NCBI GenBank assembly: GCA_023402395.1
Contig: JAEYGI010000051.1
Location: 62,001 to 126,000, forward strand
Direction of reading: 5' to 3'
DNA length: 64,000 nt
From: Bacillota bacterium
GTDB lineage: Bacteria > Bacillota > UBA4882 > UBA8346
The translations under genes and the position numbers were made by a program. The notes under the pieces are model-generated. The model had not been told where the DNA came from. It made no database searches and saw only the letters and a program-made list of their open reading frames with translations. This document shows, piece by piece, positions 48,333 through 57,877 of the stretch (the stretch's first letter is position 1; each line of letters opens with the position of its first letter).

Positions 48333-50816
48333 CTACTGCAACTGCAACTCGCTGATCCGGCTCATGTAATGCTGGGTCAGGGCATCGGCTTCCTCACCGG
48401 TATGAGCCTCCGAATAGATCCGGAAGATCGGCTCCTCGGCGTCGGGCAGCACCAGCGCCCAGCCCTCCTCATGAAAGACCTTCAGGCCGTCGGTCATCTC
48501 CAATTGCCTGTCCTTGTTTTCCTCATAGAGGACGCGCATCACCTTCCCCTTCTCCTCCCAGGGGCAGTCGACCTCCCGGTATCCCCGCTCCACTTGAGGG
48601 ACGAGCCCTTTGGCTTCGGCCAGGCTGATCCCCTCCCGGCTGAGCAGCTCCAGCACCATCACCAGAGTAAACACCGCGTCAAACTGCGGCAGGTACGAGC
48701 CGTGGCCGTCGCTGGTCGAAAAGAGCTTCTCCTGGGCCAGCTTTTCCATAAGCGAACGCGGGTTGACCTTGGTCCGGATCACCCGGCCGTGATACTCCCG
48801 GGCGATCTCTTCGATGAAATGCGGCGCGGTGACCTGAACCGGCACCGCCGCCTGGGGATGATACTTCAGCACCAGCAGCGACAATAGCGCCGTTAACTCT
48901 TCCTCCTTCAGGATCGCGCCGTTCTCATCGAGCAGGATTAGCCGTTCCGCGTTATTGTCAACGATCACGCCGAGATCGGCCTGGTGCGCCTTGATCGTCT
49001 CGGAGACCCGGCTCATGGCGCCCAGCAGTTCCGGAAGCGTCCTGGGCCGGGGCAGGGCCGCCTCGCCGCTTGCGTCCACCGGCAGCGCCCGGCAGTTCAA
49101 CTCCTCGAACAGGGCCGGCAAAATCAGCGACAAGCCGCCCTGATCGTAGCTGGCCGCGATCGTAAACCGCGACGCCGCGATCCGCTCCCGGGCCTCGGCC
49201 GTAACCAGGCCGGTGAGATACGGCTGGACCAATTGGGGCACGAAAGCCAGTTCGCCCATTGCCGCGGCGGTCCCGCGCGGAAAGTCCTCGCTGAAGAAGG
49301 CGTTCTCCAGGGCCCGTTCGGTTCCTTTGTTGATATTCAGCCCTTGCTCGTCAATGAACTGAATCAGCAGCCCCTCCGGCTCCCGGGGATTGATCGAGAG
49401 ATGGACCCCGCCCCGGCAGTCCAGGGCCACCAAGGCATAGCGGGCGATCGGCGTCGGCATGGTGCCCAGGTCGTAAACTCCGACTCCGGCCGCGAGCGCG
49501 CCGGAGACCAGCGCCCGTTTCAGGACCCGCGACGGCCGGAAATTGTCGGAACTGACCGTGATCCGCGCCCCCGGCTTCAGGTGGGCGCCGAAGACCGCTC
49601 CCAGCTTCGCGGCAACCTCCGGAGTGATCTCCTGGTTGACGGTGCCGCTGATACCGGCGTCGCCGAACAGGCTCTTCAAGCCCTTCCTGGCCCAGATCAG
49701 GCTGTCATTGATCACGCTGCCGCTGTCAATGGCCTTGTTGGGCCAGATCTTAACCCCCGGCTTGACCACGGCCTTCACCCCGAGCGAGACGCCTTCGCCG
49801 AGCACCGCGCCCTCGAAGACCGCGTTCTTGCCCTTCAAATAGGCATGATGGCAGAGCGTGGCGCCCCGCACCTCCGCATAGCCGCCGAGATAACAATGGT
49901 TCCAGAGAATGCTCCGCTTGACGCTGGCCCCCTCCTGGACAATAGCGTAATCGCCGAGCACCGAAAAGCTCCCGATCTCGGCCCCGGCCTTGATCCGGCC
50001 ATAATCGCCGATCAGCGCCGGCGTCTCGACGCGGGCCACCGGGTCGATCTCCACCCCTTCGCCGACCCAGAGCCCGGGCCGGATCTCCCGGCCGGGAATC
50101 GAAACCTTGACCGCGCCGGTGAGCGCATCGTAATGCGCCTGGCGGTACTGTTCCAGGTTGCCGATGTCCGACCAGTAGCCGGGCGCCACATAGCCGTACA
50201 TCGGCTCCCCCTTGGCCAGCAGCATCGGAAAGAGGTTCTTGCTGAAGTCGAACTCCTGGCCTTTCTCGAAATAAGAGAAGATGCGCGGCTCCAGGATATA
50301 GATTCCGGTGTTCACGGTATCGCTGAAGACCTCTCCCCAGCCGGGCTTCTCCAAAAAGCGGCGCACTCCGCCGTCGGGATCGGTGATCACCACCCCGTAT
50401 TCCAGCGGGTTGTCGACCTTGGTCAGGATGACCGTGGCCGTTGACCCCTTGTCGCGATGGAAGCGGACCGCCGCTTCCAGGTCGATATCGGTCAAGGCGT
50501 CCCCGCTGATCACCAGGAACGTCTCGTCCAGATCGTCGGCGATGTTCCGGACGCTGCCCGCGGTTCCCAGCGGAGTCTCCTCAATGAAATACCGGATCCG
50601 CATTCCGAAGTCCCGGCCGTCCCCGAAATAGTTCTCAATCGCTTCCGGCATATAGAACAGGGTGACCAATACCTCGTCAAAATGGTGTTTTTTCAGCAGG
50701 TAAATGATATGCTCCATCATCGGCCGATTGGCGATGGGCGTCATCGGTTTGGGTTTGTTGCAAGTGAGCGGCCGGAGCCGGGTCCCTTTTCCGCCCGCCA
50801 TGATTACTGCCTTCAA
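48333..50816 (-). CDS. Sugar-1-phosphate nucleotidyltransferase fused to a degenerate phosphomannomutase domain
   Basis: 827 aa from a TTG at 50816, seven bases after GGAGG, giving the expected KAVIMAGGKGTRLRPLT start. Residues 1-230 form the nucleotidyltransferase (IRYFIEETPLGTAGSV, ISGDALTDID). About 250-370 are left-handed-helix repeats. From about 375 a phosphohexomutase-like part follows. In it the catalytic Ser loop reads HLSINPRE where active enzymes have TASHNP, and the metal loop reads DNNAERL where DGDGDR is expected. The mutase half is therefore probably inactive or regulatory. Databases usually name such proteins mannose-1-phosphate guanylyltransferase/phosphomannomutase. Confidence 0.9.
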   Translation of the reverse strand: MKAVIMAGGKGTRLRPLTCNKPKPMTPIANRPMMEHIIYLLKKHHFDEVLVTLFYMPEAIENYFGDGRDFGMRIRYFIEETPLGTAGSVRNIADDLDETFLVISGDALTDIDLEAAVRFHRDKGSTATVILTKVDNPLEYGVVITDPDGGVRRFLEKPGWGEVFSDTVNTGIYILEPRIFSYFEKGQEFDFSKNLFPMLLAKGEPMYGYVAPGYWSDIGNLEQYRQAHYDALTGAVKVSIPGREIRPGLWVGEGVEIDPVARVETPALIGDYGRIKAGAEIGSFSVLGDYAIVQEGASVKRSILWNHCYLGGYAEVRGATLCHHAYLKGKNAVFEGAVLGEGVSLGVKAVVKPGVKIWPNKAIDSGSVINDSLIWARKGLKSLFGDAGISGTVNQEITPEVAAKLGAVFGAHLKPGARITVSSDNFRPSRVLKRALVSGALAAGVGVYDLGTMPTPIARYALVALDCRGGVHLSINPREPEGLLIQFIDEQGLNINKGTERALENAFFSEDFPRGTAAAMGELAFVPQLVQPYLTGLVTAEARERIAASRFTIAASYDQGGLSLILPALFEELNCRALPVDASGEAALPRPRTLPELLGAMSRVSETIKAHQADLGVIVDNNAERLILLDENGAILKEEELTALLSLLVLKYHPQAAVPVQVTAPHFIEEIAREYHGRVIRTKVNPRSLMEKLAQEKLFSTSDGHGSYLPQFDAVFTLVMVLELLSREGISLAEAKGLVPQVERGYREVDCPWEEKGKVMRVLYEENKDRQLEMTDGLKVFHEEGWALVLPDAEEPIFRIYSEAHTGEEADALTQHYMSRISELQLQ

Positions 50817-50969
50817 GGTGCTTCCTCCATTCTGGCTATATAAGTTGAGCACAATCACCACCTGCTGAAAACAGGTGGGTTGGGAATGCTGCTTTCAACA
50901 GCTTAAAATTTCCCAATGCATCATTAATTAAGTGATAAACCATGGTCCTGTTGAGGAATGCCCAATTCG

Positions 50970-51130
50970 GGGTTTAGACCTATCTCTTGCTCTTCCCTCA
51001 GAGGGAAGAGTAACCGATGGCTTCGCGGTCTAAAAGCTTTTAGACCGCGAAGTAAGTTTGCGGCACACGTCTGACGGATGACCACTCTCCTTCCTTCTCA
51101 GGGAAGGAGCTGGAGGATAGGTCTAAACCC
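50970..51130. repeat. 161-bp cloverleaf-like intergenic element
   Basis: A 15-bp outer stem (GGGTTTAGACCTATC at 50970 with its complement at 51116) encloses three hairpins. They are CTCTTCCCTC/GAGGGAAGAG at 50990-51010, a 32-bp perfect palindrome at 51021-51052 (core TCTAAAAGCTTTTAGA), and CTCCTTCC/GGAAGGAG at 51087-51109. A smaller hairpin (CACCTG/CAGGTG) lies at about 50859. It is either a mobile miniature repeat or a structured RNA in the 421-bp gap upstream of the nucleotidyltransferase. Confidence 0.8.
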
Positions 51131-51237
51131 ACCATCGGATTTGTGGATTTCAATATTCCAATTTCCTTCACCTAAAGGTTTCGGCTGAAGCCGAGGTGAT
51201 TTCACCCCATTTTGGAGACATTAAATATAATTCTTGC

Positions 51238-52506
51238 CTACACGTTCCGGTAACGGTTGTAGGCTTCCTCCGCCGCCACTCTCATTCCAACCGCCATGCC
51301 GCGACTCTGTCCTGGGCTCCAGCCGGAGCGATGCTCCTCATCGAGCACCTGGGCATAGACGGCCATGGTCTGCGACGCGATCTTCTCCCAATTGTAAATC
51401 GCGCGGATATCCCGCAATCCCTGCTCTTTCATGAGCCGGGCATGATCCGGGTGCTGCAGCGCCCAGAGAATGTTATCGGCCAGCGAGATCGGATTGTCGG
51501 TATAGGCTTTCAGGCCGTTGATGCCGTGCTGAATAATCTCGCTCATACCGCCGGTGTCCGAAACCACCACCGGAATACCGGCCGCCATTCCTTCCAGGGC
51601 GACGATGCCGAACGGTTCGTACAAGCTCGGAAAAACCGCCACATCGGCGCATTCGAACAAGGCATTCCGGGTATTGTCGTCAATATATCCGGTGAAGTAC
51701 ACCCGGTGATAAACTCCGAGCTGATAGGCGCGATGCCGCAGTTCGTCCAGGAACGGCCCTTTGCCGGCGATCACCAGCTTCACCTTGGGGTCAGACTCCA
51801 AAATGCGCGGCAACGCCTCCAGCAATACTCCGAGGCCCTTTTCCCGGACGATCCGGCCGATGTGAAAGAGCATCTTTTCATCGCCGGCGCAGTATTTATC
51901 CCGGATTTTGGCCGGATCAACGGTGGTCTCCGCGAATTCGGACGGATAAACCCCATTCGGAATGATCCGCACTTTATCATCGGGAATCTGAAACACCCGG
52001 CGCAACTCCTCGCGCATGTACCGGCTGCAGCAGATCATCCGCCAGGATTCGTAGCCGAGCCACCACTCCACATTGCTGATGTAGCGCTGAAGCTCGTTAT
52101 GAAGGCCGTTATTCCGGCCGTATTCGGTGGCGTGAAGCGTGGCGACCAACGGCTTGTGCCAGGCGTGCTTCAAGTTTTTGCCGGCATACGCGGCCAGCCA
52201 GTCATGGGCGTGGATGATATCGAACTCCACCCCGGCGCCAACCAGCCGGTTGGCTTCCTCCACCATATTCAGGTTCAACTGCAGCACCCAGGTTAAAAAG
52301 TCCGGCGTCTCCGGGTTGTGCATTCCGACCCGGTGCACCTTCACTCCGTCCATTACCTCGTAATAAGGAGCGCCCTGCACCCCGCAGGTAATGACATGAA
52401 CCTCCTCCCCCTGTTTAACCATGGCCCGCGACAAATCGTGTACATGCCGGGCGATCCCCCCGACGATCTTGGGAGGAAACTCCCAGCTCAACAACAAAAC
52501 CCGCAT
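51238..52506 (-). CDS. Family GT4 glycosyltransferase
   Basis: 422 aa, GT-B fold. The N-terminal half has LLLSWEFPPKIVGGIARHVHDLSRAMVKQGEEVHVIT and HAHDWLAAYAGKNLKHAWHKPLVATLHATEYGR. The C-terminal donor domain has LFHIGRIVREKGLGVLLEALP, LVIAGKGP and the E-x7-E motif in YEPFGIVALEGMAAGIPVVVSDTGGM. The style is that of GlgA/GlgM-like synthases of Bacillota. Next to a sugar nucleotidyltransferase it may make glycogen, a compatible solute or a glycan. The exact acceptor is not evident. Confidence 0.9.
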   Translation of the reverse strand: MRVLLLSWEFPPKIVGGIARHVHDLSRAMVKQGEEVHVITCGVQGAPYYEVMDGVKVHRVGMHNPETPDFLTWVLQLNLNMVEEANRLVGAGVEFDIIHAHDWLAAYAGKNLKHAWHKPLVATLHATEYGRNNGLHNELQRYISNVEWWLGYESWRMICCSRYMREELRRVFQIPDDKVRIIPNGVYPSEFAETTVDPAKIRDKYCAGDEKMLFHIGRIVREKGLGVLLEALPRILESDPKVKLVIAGKGPFLDELRHRAYQLGVYHRVYFTGYIDDNTRNALFECADVAVFPSLYEPFGIVALEGMAAGIPVVVSDTGGMSEIIQHGINGLKAYTDNPISLADNILWALQHPDHARLMKEQGLRDIRAIYNWEKIASQTMAVYAQVLDEEHRSGWSPGQSRGMAVGMRVAAEEAYNRYRNV

Positions 52507-52654
52507 CTCATCACCTCGAAAGTCTAATCATAAAAACGGGCAAGCCCGCTGCTCATAGTTTATCCAGCCAAGCCCCCTTATACACATGGATTCCGGTTTC
52601 AACCATCGGAGGAAGGAATTTTAATTTTGAAACGCTGGGAATCGGGAATGGAAA

Positions 52655-52681
52655 ACCGGGCCCCCCTTCTGGAAGCCCGGT
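52655..52681 (-). terminator. Terminator of the hyf operon
   Basis: ACCGGGC/GCCCGGT stem with TTTTC following on the minus strand, about 55 bp after the hyfI stop. Confidence 0.7.
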
Positions 52682-52733
52682 CCGGTATTTCGATTGATGA
52701 AGAATTTCTATTTGAAGAATTGCGGGGAAAAAA

Positions 52734-53192
52734 TCAGCGCGGCAGCTTTAAACTCAAGAGCGCTTCCAGGATCGTCTCGGGCGACGGCGGGCAACCGGGG
52801 ATCTTCAGATCCACCGGCAATACTTGGTCAACCGGGCCCACCACCGCGTATCCTTCCTTGAAAACTCCGCCGTCGACGGCGCAATCGCCGATGGCCACCA
52901 CCAGCCGGGGCTCGGGGGTGGCCTCCAGCGTGTAACGGGCCGCCTCCAGCAAATTCCGGGTTACCACTCCGGTGACGGCCAGCGCGTCGGCGTGCCGCGG
53001 CGAAGCCACGAAATCGATGCCATAGCGCTGAATATCGTAGACCGGATTTAACAACGCCGCCAATTCAAAATCGCAGCCATTGCACGATCCGCAATCCAAG
53101 TGCCGGATCTGCAGCGAACGGCCCGCCCCTTTCGCGTCGAAAGCGCGGCAAACCAGCGGTATCAATAGATTTCGCAATCCCAATCTGATCAT
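52734..53192 (-). CDS. hyfI: Hydrogenase-4-type small subunit (NuoB-like)
   Basis: 152 aa from the ATG at 53192. The [4Fe-4S] ligands are in HLDCGSCNGCDFEL, IGDCAVDGGVF and IPGCPPSPETILEALL, the pattern of NuoB/HycG/HyfI. It transfers electrons to the large subunit, whose gene ends nine bases upstream. It is the last gene of the unit. Confidence 0.93.
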   Translation of the reverse strand: MIRLGLRNLLIPLVCRAFDAKGAGRSLQIRHLDCGSCNGCDFELAALLNPVYDIQRYGIDFVASPRHADALAVTGVVTRNLLEAARYTLEATPEPRLVVAIGDCAVDGGVFKEGYAVVGPVDQVLPVDLKIPGCPPSPETILEALLSLKLPR

Positions 53193-53201
53193 TTTCAATC
53201 C

Positions 53202-54779
53202 CTACCGATCCAAACAGGAGTAGCACAGCTCGAAACTTTTATTGATCAACGGAAAGTCCGGAATGATATTGCCGGGAACCGCCCGAACCAGCGCCGGCCA
53301 ATTGGGATAAGAGGCCGAACGGATAAAATAGCGGTGAATCCGGCCCTCGGAGTCGGTCATGATCCAGTGCAGATTCGAGCCCCGCGCCGATTCGGTCACT
53401 CCGAACCCCTGCGCCAGCGGCGGCAACCGCTCCGGCAGTCCGGCGCGGACGGGTCCGGCCGGAAGGCGGCGAAATGCCTCCCGAATCAACTTGATACTGG
53501 ACTCCAGTTCCTGAAAACGGATCAGAAACCGGGCATGCACATCGCCGCTTTCCCCCAACGCCAGTTCCGGGGAGAGCCAACGATAGGCCCCGTAAGGATG
53601 ATCAATCCGCGTATCCGTTTTAATCCCGGATGCCCTGGCCGCGGGCCCAACCGCTCCCAGCGCCAACGCGTCCGGGCGGGTCAAGACTCCGGTAGTCTGA
53701 AGCCGGTCGAGAAACGAATCGCTGCCGGTGACCGCTTCGCGAAGCCGGGCCGCCTCGCCGCCCAGCCGCGATAGCAATGAATCGGCGATGTCGATCCGCG
53801 CGCCGTCAAGATCCGCTTCCACTCCGCCGGGAACAATGGCGCCCCTTAGAAAACGATGGCCGGTTAATTGACGGTTCAGGCCGAGCATCGCTTCCTTCAG
53901 TTCGGCCGCTTTCTGGCTGCCGAGCGCCAGCCCGACCCCGGCGCAGATGGCGCTGATATCGTTGAGATGATTGGCGATCCGCTCTAGTTCGGCATAGATC
54001 AGGCGCAGCCACTCGGCCCGTTCCGGCGCGACGGTGGCAGTGATGGACTCCAAGGCCGCCGCGAACGAAAACGAATGAGAAACCGTGCAGACCCCGCAGA
54101 TCCGCTCGGTGATGGGGACGACTGCCGGCCATTCCTTTCCCTCGGCGAGCTTCTCAATGCCGCGGTGAGTGTAGAAGAGACGGGCCTCCAGCTCCAGAAT
54201 GCTCTCGCCCGCCACGTGAAAACGGAAATGGCCCGGCTCAATGATCCCGGCATGAATCGGGCCGACCGGAACCTGCATCAGGCCGGTCCCGCTAACCTGC
54301 AGATAAGGGAATTCCCCTTCCGGCTCGCCCGGTTGCGCCACCCATTCCTGCTGGCTGTCTTTTCGCATCGGCCAGGTCTGTTGGGGCCAGCCCCGGTGCG
54401 TCACCAGCCGGCGGGGATCGGGGTGCCCCACCGGCTCGATCCCGAATAAATCCTTGATCTCCCGCTCATACCAATGAGTGGCCGGCAACACCGGAGTAAC
54501 GCTGGGATAGGAAAGCGTCACGGCTTCCAGGGGAACGACTCCGGTCAATAAAACATTATCTTCAAGGCTGAAAATCTGATAAATCCGGAACCGGCCGTCA
54601 ATCATCCGGTCATCGGCGGCGAACATCGCCAGCAGCTTCCCGGAACCGGCCAAAGCTTGCGCAAACTCCCGCAAACGCTCCGCCGGCACCTCACAGCGAT
54701 ACCGGCCGCCCGACCCCGGCTCCGGTTGCGGCGCTAAGCCAATGGCTTCAAACCGGGGCAGCAACAGTTGAAATTTCAT
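53202..54779 (-). CDS. hyfG: Hydrogenase-4-type large subunit (NuoC-NuoD fusion)
   Basis: 525 aa. The first ~165 residues are a NuoC-like domain (ATHWYEREIKDLFGIEPVGHPD), the rest NuoD/HycE-like. The first nickel-ligand motif is ERICGVCTVSH, complete. The second, at the very C-terminus, reads ELCYSCLDR, so both Cys are present but the usual Asp-Pro before the first is Glu-Leu. No peptide follows for a maturation protease. It is probably an Ni-Fe hydrogenase of group 4 and not a cofactor-free complex I relative, but activity is unproved. Confidence 0.9.
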   Translation of the reverse strand: MKFQLLLPRFEAIGLAPQPEPGSGGRYRCEVPAERLREFAQALAGSGKLLAMFAADDRMIDGRFRIYQIFSLEDNVLLTGVVPLEAVTLSYPSVTPVLPATHWYEREIKDLFGIEPVGHPDPRRLVTHRGWPQQTWPMRKDSQQEWVAQPGEPEGEFPYLQVSGTGLMQVPVGPIHAGIIEPGHFRFHVAGESILELEARLFYTHRGIEKLAEGKEWPAVVPITERICGVCTVSHSFSFAAALESITATVAPERAEWLRLIYAELERIANHLNDISAICAGVGLALGSQKAAELKEAMLGLNRQLTGHRFLRGAIVPGGVEADLDGARIDIADSLLSRLGGEAARLREAVTGSDSFLDRLQTTGVLTRPDALALGAVGPAARASGIKTDTRIDHPYGAYRWLSPELALGESGDVHARFLIRFQELESSIKLIREAFRRLPAGPVRAGLPERLPPLAQGFGVTESARGSNLHWIMTDSEGRIHRYFIRSASYPNWPALVRAVPGNIIPDFPLINKSFELCYSCLDR

Positions 54780-56240
54780 TTAGATCCCCCCGACAATCCG
54801 CACCGCGTCGGAAACGATCTGTTTCCAAAACAGCGGTTGATAAAAGGCCGTGACCAGCATCGTCAATCCGGGAAGGCTCAGGATCGTTAGGGTTGGCCAA
54901 TCGGCCGGACACGGTTTGGCCTTCCGCTCCGGAGAACCCCATAACACCCGGGCGAAATTGAAAAACAATCCCACCAGGGCAAAGGTCAACAACGCCAGCA
55001 GCCAGAAGGTCGGCCAGTAACGGCTCTGTTGCAGCCCTCCATAAAGGATCGCCAGCTTGCTGAAGAAGATCGCGAACGGCGGCGCCCCGATCAGGGTCAA
55101 CAGGCCGCAGCACGTTAAAATGGCGAGACTGGGAGCTATCTTGATCAATCCCCGCATTCGTTCGAGCTGTTTGCTGTGATAAATCCGGACGATTTCCCCC
55201 ACGGCCAGAAACAAACCGCACTTGGTCAGCGCATGGTTGAAGACGAGCAGCACGCTTCCGGTCACCGCCCATTTCCCGCCGATTCCCAGCCCAAAAGCGA
55301 TCAACCCGATATTCTCGACGCTGGAATAGGCCAGTAAGCGCTTTAAATCGAACTGAATCAGCAGAAACGGAATGGCGACCAGGATCGACAGCAATCCAAA
55401 ACCGGTCAGGAATTGGTGCACAAACCCGGTGCCAACCGCGGCCCCGACAATAGTGGCAGTGCGCAGGATCCCGTACAGGGCGCAATTCAATAAACCGCCC
55501 GAAAGCAGCGCGCTGACCGGGGTCGGCGCCTGGCTGTAAGCATCCGGGAGCCAGGTGTGAAGCGGCGCGAATCCGGCTTTGGTTCCGAAACCGACCAAGA
55601 TGAAGATGAACGCGATTTTGAACAACTTGCCGTCCAGTTTCGGAGCAGCCGCCAGCAACTGGCTCCAGTCCAGGGCGGCGTCGCCCGCTCCGGAGACGGA
55701 GGCGGAGGCAAAGTTGATGAGCATCACACCGATCAAGGCCAGAATGATCCCGACCGAACAGATCAGGCCATATTTCCAAGCCGCTTCAATGGACGAACGC
55801 TGATTATCGAAACCCACCAATAAAATCGAGGTCACCGTCGTGGCCTCGATCGCCACCCAAATCACTCCCAGATTTACGGCGGTGACCGTCAGATACATCG
55901 CCGCGACCAATAGATTGAACCAGAAAAGGTATTCGCTGAGTTTCTTCGGAGTCAGGCGCTGTTGCGCCATTTCCCGGCGAAAATAGAACACCCCGAATCC
56001 GCTGGTCAGGGTCGCCACCATTGCAATGATCATCAAAAACAAGGCGCTTAATCCATCCAGACGGAAGAAACCTCCCCAGTCCGTTATCGTACCGGACTCG
56101 GCGATCCGCAGCGTCACCCGGATGGCCTGAATCCAGAGTCCCAGATGGGCGAAGGCGGTCAAACGCAACGCCCAGCCGGACCCAAGCCAGGAGAGCAGCG
56201 ACAACAGGGCGGGAAGGATGACCAAGATACCAACTTCCAT
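54780..56240 (-). CDS. hyfF: Hydrogenase-4-type membrane subunit F (antiporter-like, NuoN/MrpD type)
   Basis: 486 aa, about 14 helices. Landmarks are IWVAIEATTVTSILLVGFDNQRSSIEAAWKY, GTKAGFAPLHTWLPDAYSQAPTPVSALLSGGLLNCALYGILR and KRLLAYSSVENIGLIAFGLG with the conserved Lys, Glu and His residues of proton channels. The stop directly abuts the hyfG ATG. It pumps protons or sodium, driven by the hydrogenase reaction. Confidence 0.93.
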   Translation of the reverse strand: MEVGILVILPALLSLLSWLGSGWALRLTAFAHLGLWIQAIRVTLRIAESGTITDWGGFFRLDGLSALFLMIIAMVATLTSGFGVFYFRREMAQQRLTPKKLSEYLFWFNLLVAAMYLTVTAVNLGVIWVAIEATTVTSILLVGFDNQRSSIEAAWKYGLICSVGIILALIGVMLINFASASVSGAGDAALDWSQLLAAAPKLDGKLFKIAFIFILVGFGTKAGFAPLHTWLPDAYSQAPTPVSALLSGGLLNCALYGILRTATIVGAAVGTGFVHQFLTGFGLLSILVAIPFLLIQFDLKRLLAYSSVENIGLIAFGLGIGGKWAVTGSVLLVFNHALTKCGLFLAVGEIVRIYHSKQLERMRGLIKIAPSLAILTCCGLLTLIGAPPFAIFFSKLAILYGGLQQSRYWPTFWLLALLTFALVGLFFNFARVLWGSPERKAKPCPADWPTLTILSLPGLTMLVTAFYQPLFWKQIVSDAVRIVGGI

Positions 56241-56246
56241 GGCTCA

Positions 56247-56927
56247 CTAACCCCTCAATCGTTTTAATTGGTCGATGGCGGTGGAGTCGAACAAGCGGCG
56301 GATCCGCTCCAGCAGGACTCCCATGACAAAGATGCAGATAAATAGGTCGACCAGGATTCCCAATTCGACGACCGGCGACATTCCAAGGGTCAGGGCCAGC
56401 GCGGTCAGATAAAGGCTGTTCTCCATCAGCAGCAGGCCGACGACTTGCGAGTACAGATAATTCCTGTGCACCATCAGCCACAATCCCAAAAATACCCCGG
56501 CGATTCCAAACTGCAGGGTCCGGTTGGAGACCACCGACTCCGCCGCTACCAGGGTTGGGGTGACAAAAACCGCCAGCATCACCATAACCCCGATCCAGAC
56601 CCCGGCCTGAAGATTGGAGAAATGCTCCTCTTTCCGCAGTTCCAGCCCGGACCGTTTCAGCGAGCGCCAAAGCATGTAAGGAATAAGGCCGCCCTTGATC
56701 AGCAGATTGACCCCGCCGGCCAGCATCAGGTGATTCTCTTTGAAAAACCTTCCCAGCGCGAAGGTAAGGATCGACAGGCAAACTCCCTGGACCGACAGCA
56801 GCGCCGTCATCGAACGGTATTGTTTGGCCAGGCAGATCAGGACGGTGATTGCCACGAACAATACCAGCAACAGATCCCATCCGGGGATCGCCGCCTGGGT
56901 CAGATTATCCAGAACATCCGGATCCAT
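56247..56927 (-). CDS. hyfE: Hydrogenase-4-type membrane subunit E (NuoK-like)
   Basis: 226 aa after AGGAGG. Seven or so helices; GINLLIKGGLIPYMLWRSLKRSGLELRKEEHF and VVGLLLMENSLYLTALALT, with a membrane Glu, match HyfE. Together with HyfC it forms the hinge between the pump subunits and the catalytic module. Confidence 0.9.
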   Translation of the reverse strand: MDPDVLDNLTQAAIPGWDLLLVLFVAITVLICLAKQYRSMTALLSVQGVCLSILTFALGRFFKENHLMLAGGVNLLIKGGLIPYMLWRSLKRSGLELRKEEHFSNLQAGVWIGVMVMLAVFVTPTLVAAESVVSNRTLQFGIAGVFLGLWLMVHRNYLYSQVVGLLLMENSLYLTALALTLGMSPVVELGILVDLFICIFVMGVLLERIRRLFDSTAIDQLKRLRG

Positions 56928-56939
56928 CTCAAATTCCTC

Positions 56940-57866
56940 CTAAAAAATCACCGTAACCAGTCCCATCAGCCCCAGCGCGAAAGCTCCCAGCAGGAGCCGG
57001 GGCACTTTCAGCAGCCGCATCTTGGCCAGGGACGATTCGGTGACCGCCACCAGCAGGCCGGTAAGTAATAATTTCAGCAAAAACAGGATGACACCCGGGA
57101 TGATGCCCGTTGACGGCGGGTCCGGCCAAAAGAGATTGACGAAAATGCCATAGAAAAGATATTGGCGGATCATGGCCGCCCAACTGACGAGCGCCAGATA
57201 CGGGCCGGAATATTCCAGGATCATCCCTTCGTGGATCATGGTCAGCTCCAGATGGGTGTCGGGATTGTCCACCGGGATCCGGCCGGTTTCGGCGATCAAT
57301 AGCATAAAAAAGGCGCCCGCGCTGAACAAATAAAGGGGAGAAACGAACCATCCCCCATCGGCCGCGGCCCAGCCGAAGATCTGGTTCAGGTTGAGACTTC
57401 CGGCTTTGAACCCCAGCAAAAAGAGGGTTAAGATTAACCCCGGCTCCACCATGGCCGCGATGGTCATCTCCCTGCTGCTTCCCATGCCGCCGAAGGCGCT
57501 GCCCGCGTCCAGGCCGGCCAGGGCGCCAAAGAACCGTCCCAGTGCCAGCAGATAAAGAATAAAGAACAAGTCGACCCCGAACTGCCGACCGCTATTCAAC
57601 GCCATTGGCCCGGCAATGACCGCCAGCAAAAAAAGGGCCACGCCAAACTCCAGAAAGGGAGGGACATCAAATAGCCAGGAAGTCGTCGCGGAGCGGGCCA
57701 TCCGCTTCCGGAAGAGTTTCCGGAGGTCAAACCAGGGTTGCAACAGCGGCGGACCTTGCCTGTGCTGCAACCTGGCCTTGATCTTTTTGACCGCCCCGGC
57801 CAGCACCGGAGCGAATACTAGTCCCAGCCCCATTTGCAGCGCGATTTTAGCTACCATTTCCAGCAT
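56940..57866 (-). CDS. hyfC: Hydrogenase-4-type membrane subunit C (NuoH-like)
   Basis: 308 aa from the ATG at 57866 with AAAGGTG upstream; a longer frame overlaps hyfB and lacks a site. The cytoplasmic loop KIKARLQHRQGPPLLQPWFDLRKLFRKR and the acidic loop AETGRIPVDNPDTHLELTMIHEGMILEYSG are characteristic of NuoH/HyfC/EchB. It anchors the small and large subunits. Confidence 0.95.
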   Translation of the reverse strand: MLEMVAKIALQMGLGLVFAPVLAGAVKKIKARLQHRQGPPLLQPWFDLRKLFRKRMARSATTSWLFDVPPFLEFGVALFLLAVIAGPMALNSGRQFGVDLFFILYLLALGRFFGALAGLDAGSAFGGMGSSREMTIAAMVEPGLILTLFLLGFKAGSLNLNQIFGWAAADGGWFVSPLYLFSAGAFFMLLIAETGRIPVDNPDTHLELTMIHEGMILEYSGPYLALVSWAAMIRQYLFYGIFVNLFWPDPPSTGIIPGVILFLLKLLLTGLLVAVTESSLAKMRLLKVPRLLLGAFALGLMGLVTVIF

Positions 57867-57877
57867 TGGCACACCTT

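Noticed and set aside
48984..50444. 486-codon plus-strand frame opposite the nucleotidyltransferase
   Set aside because: It is antisense to a well-supported gene, its Arg/Gly/Pro-rich composition is typical of shadow frames, and it has no ribosome site.
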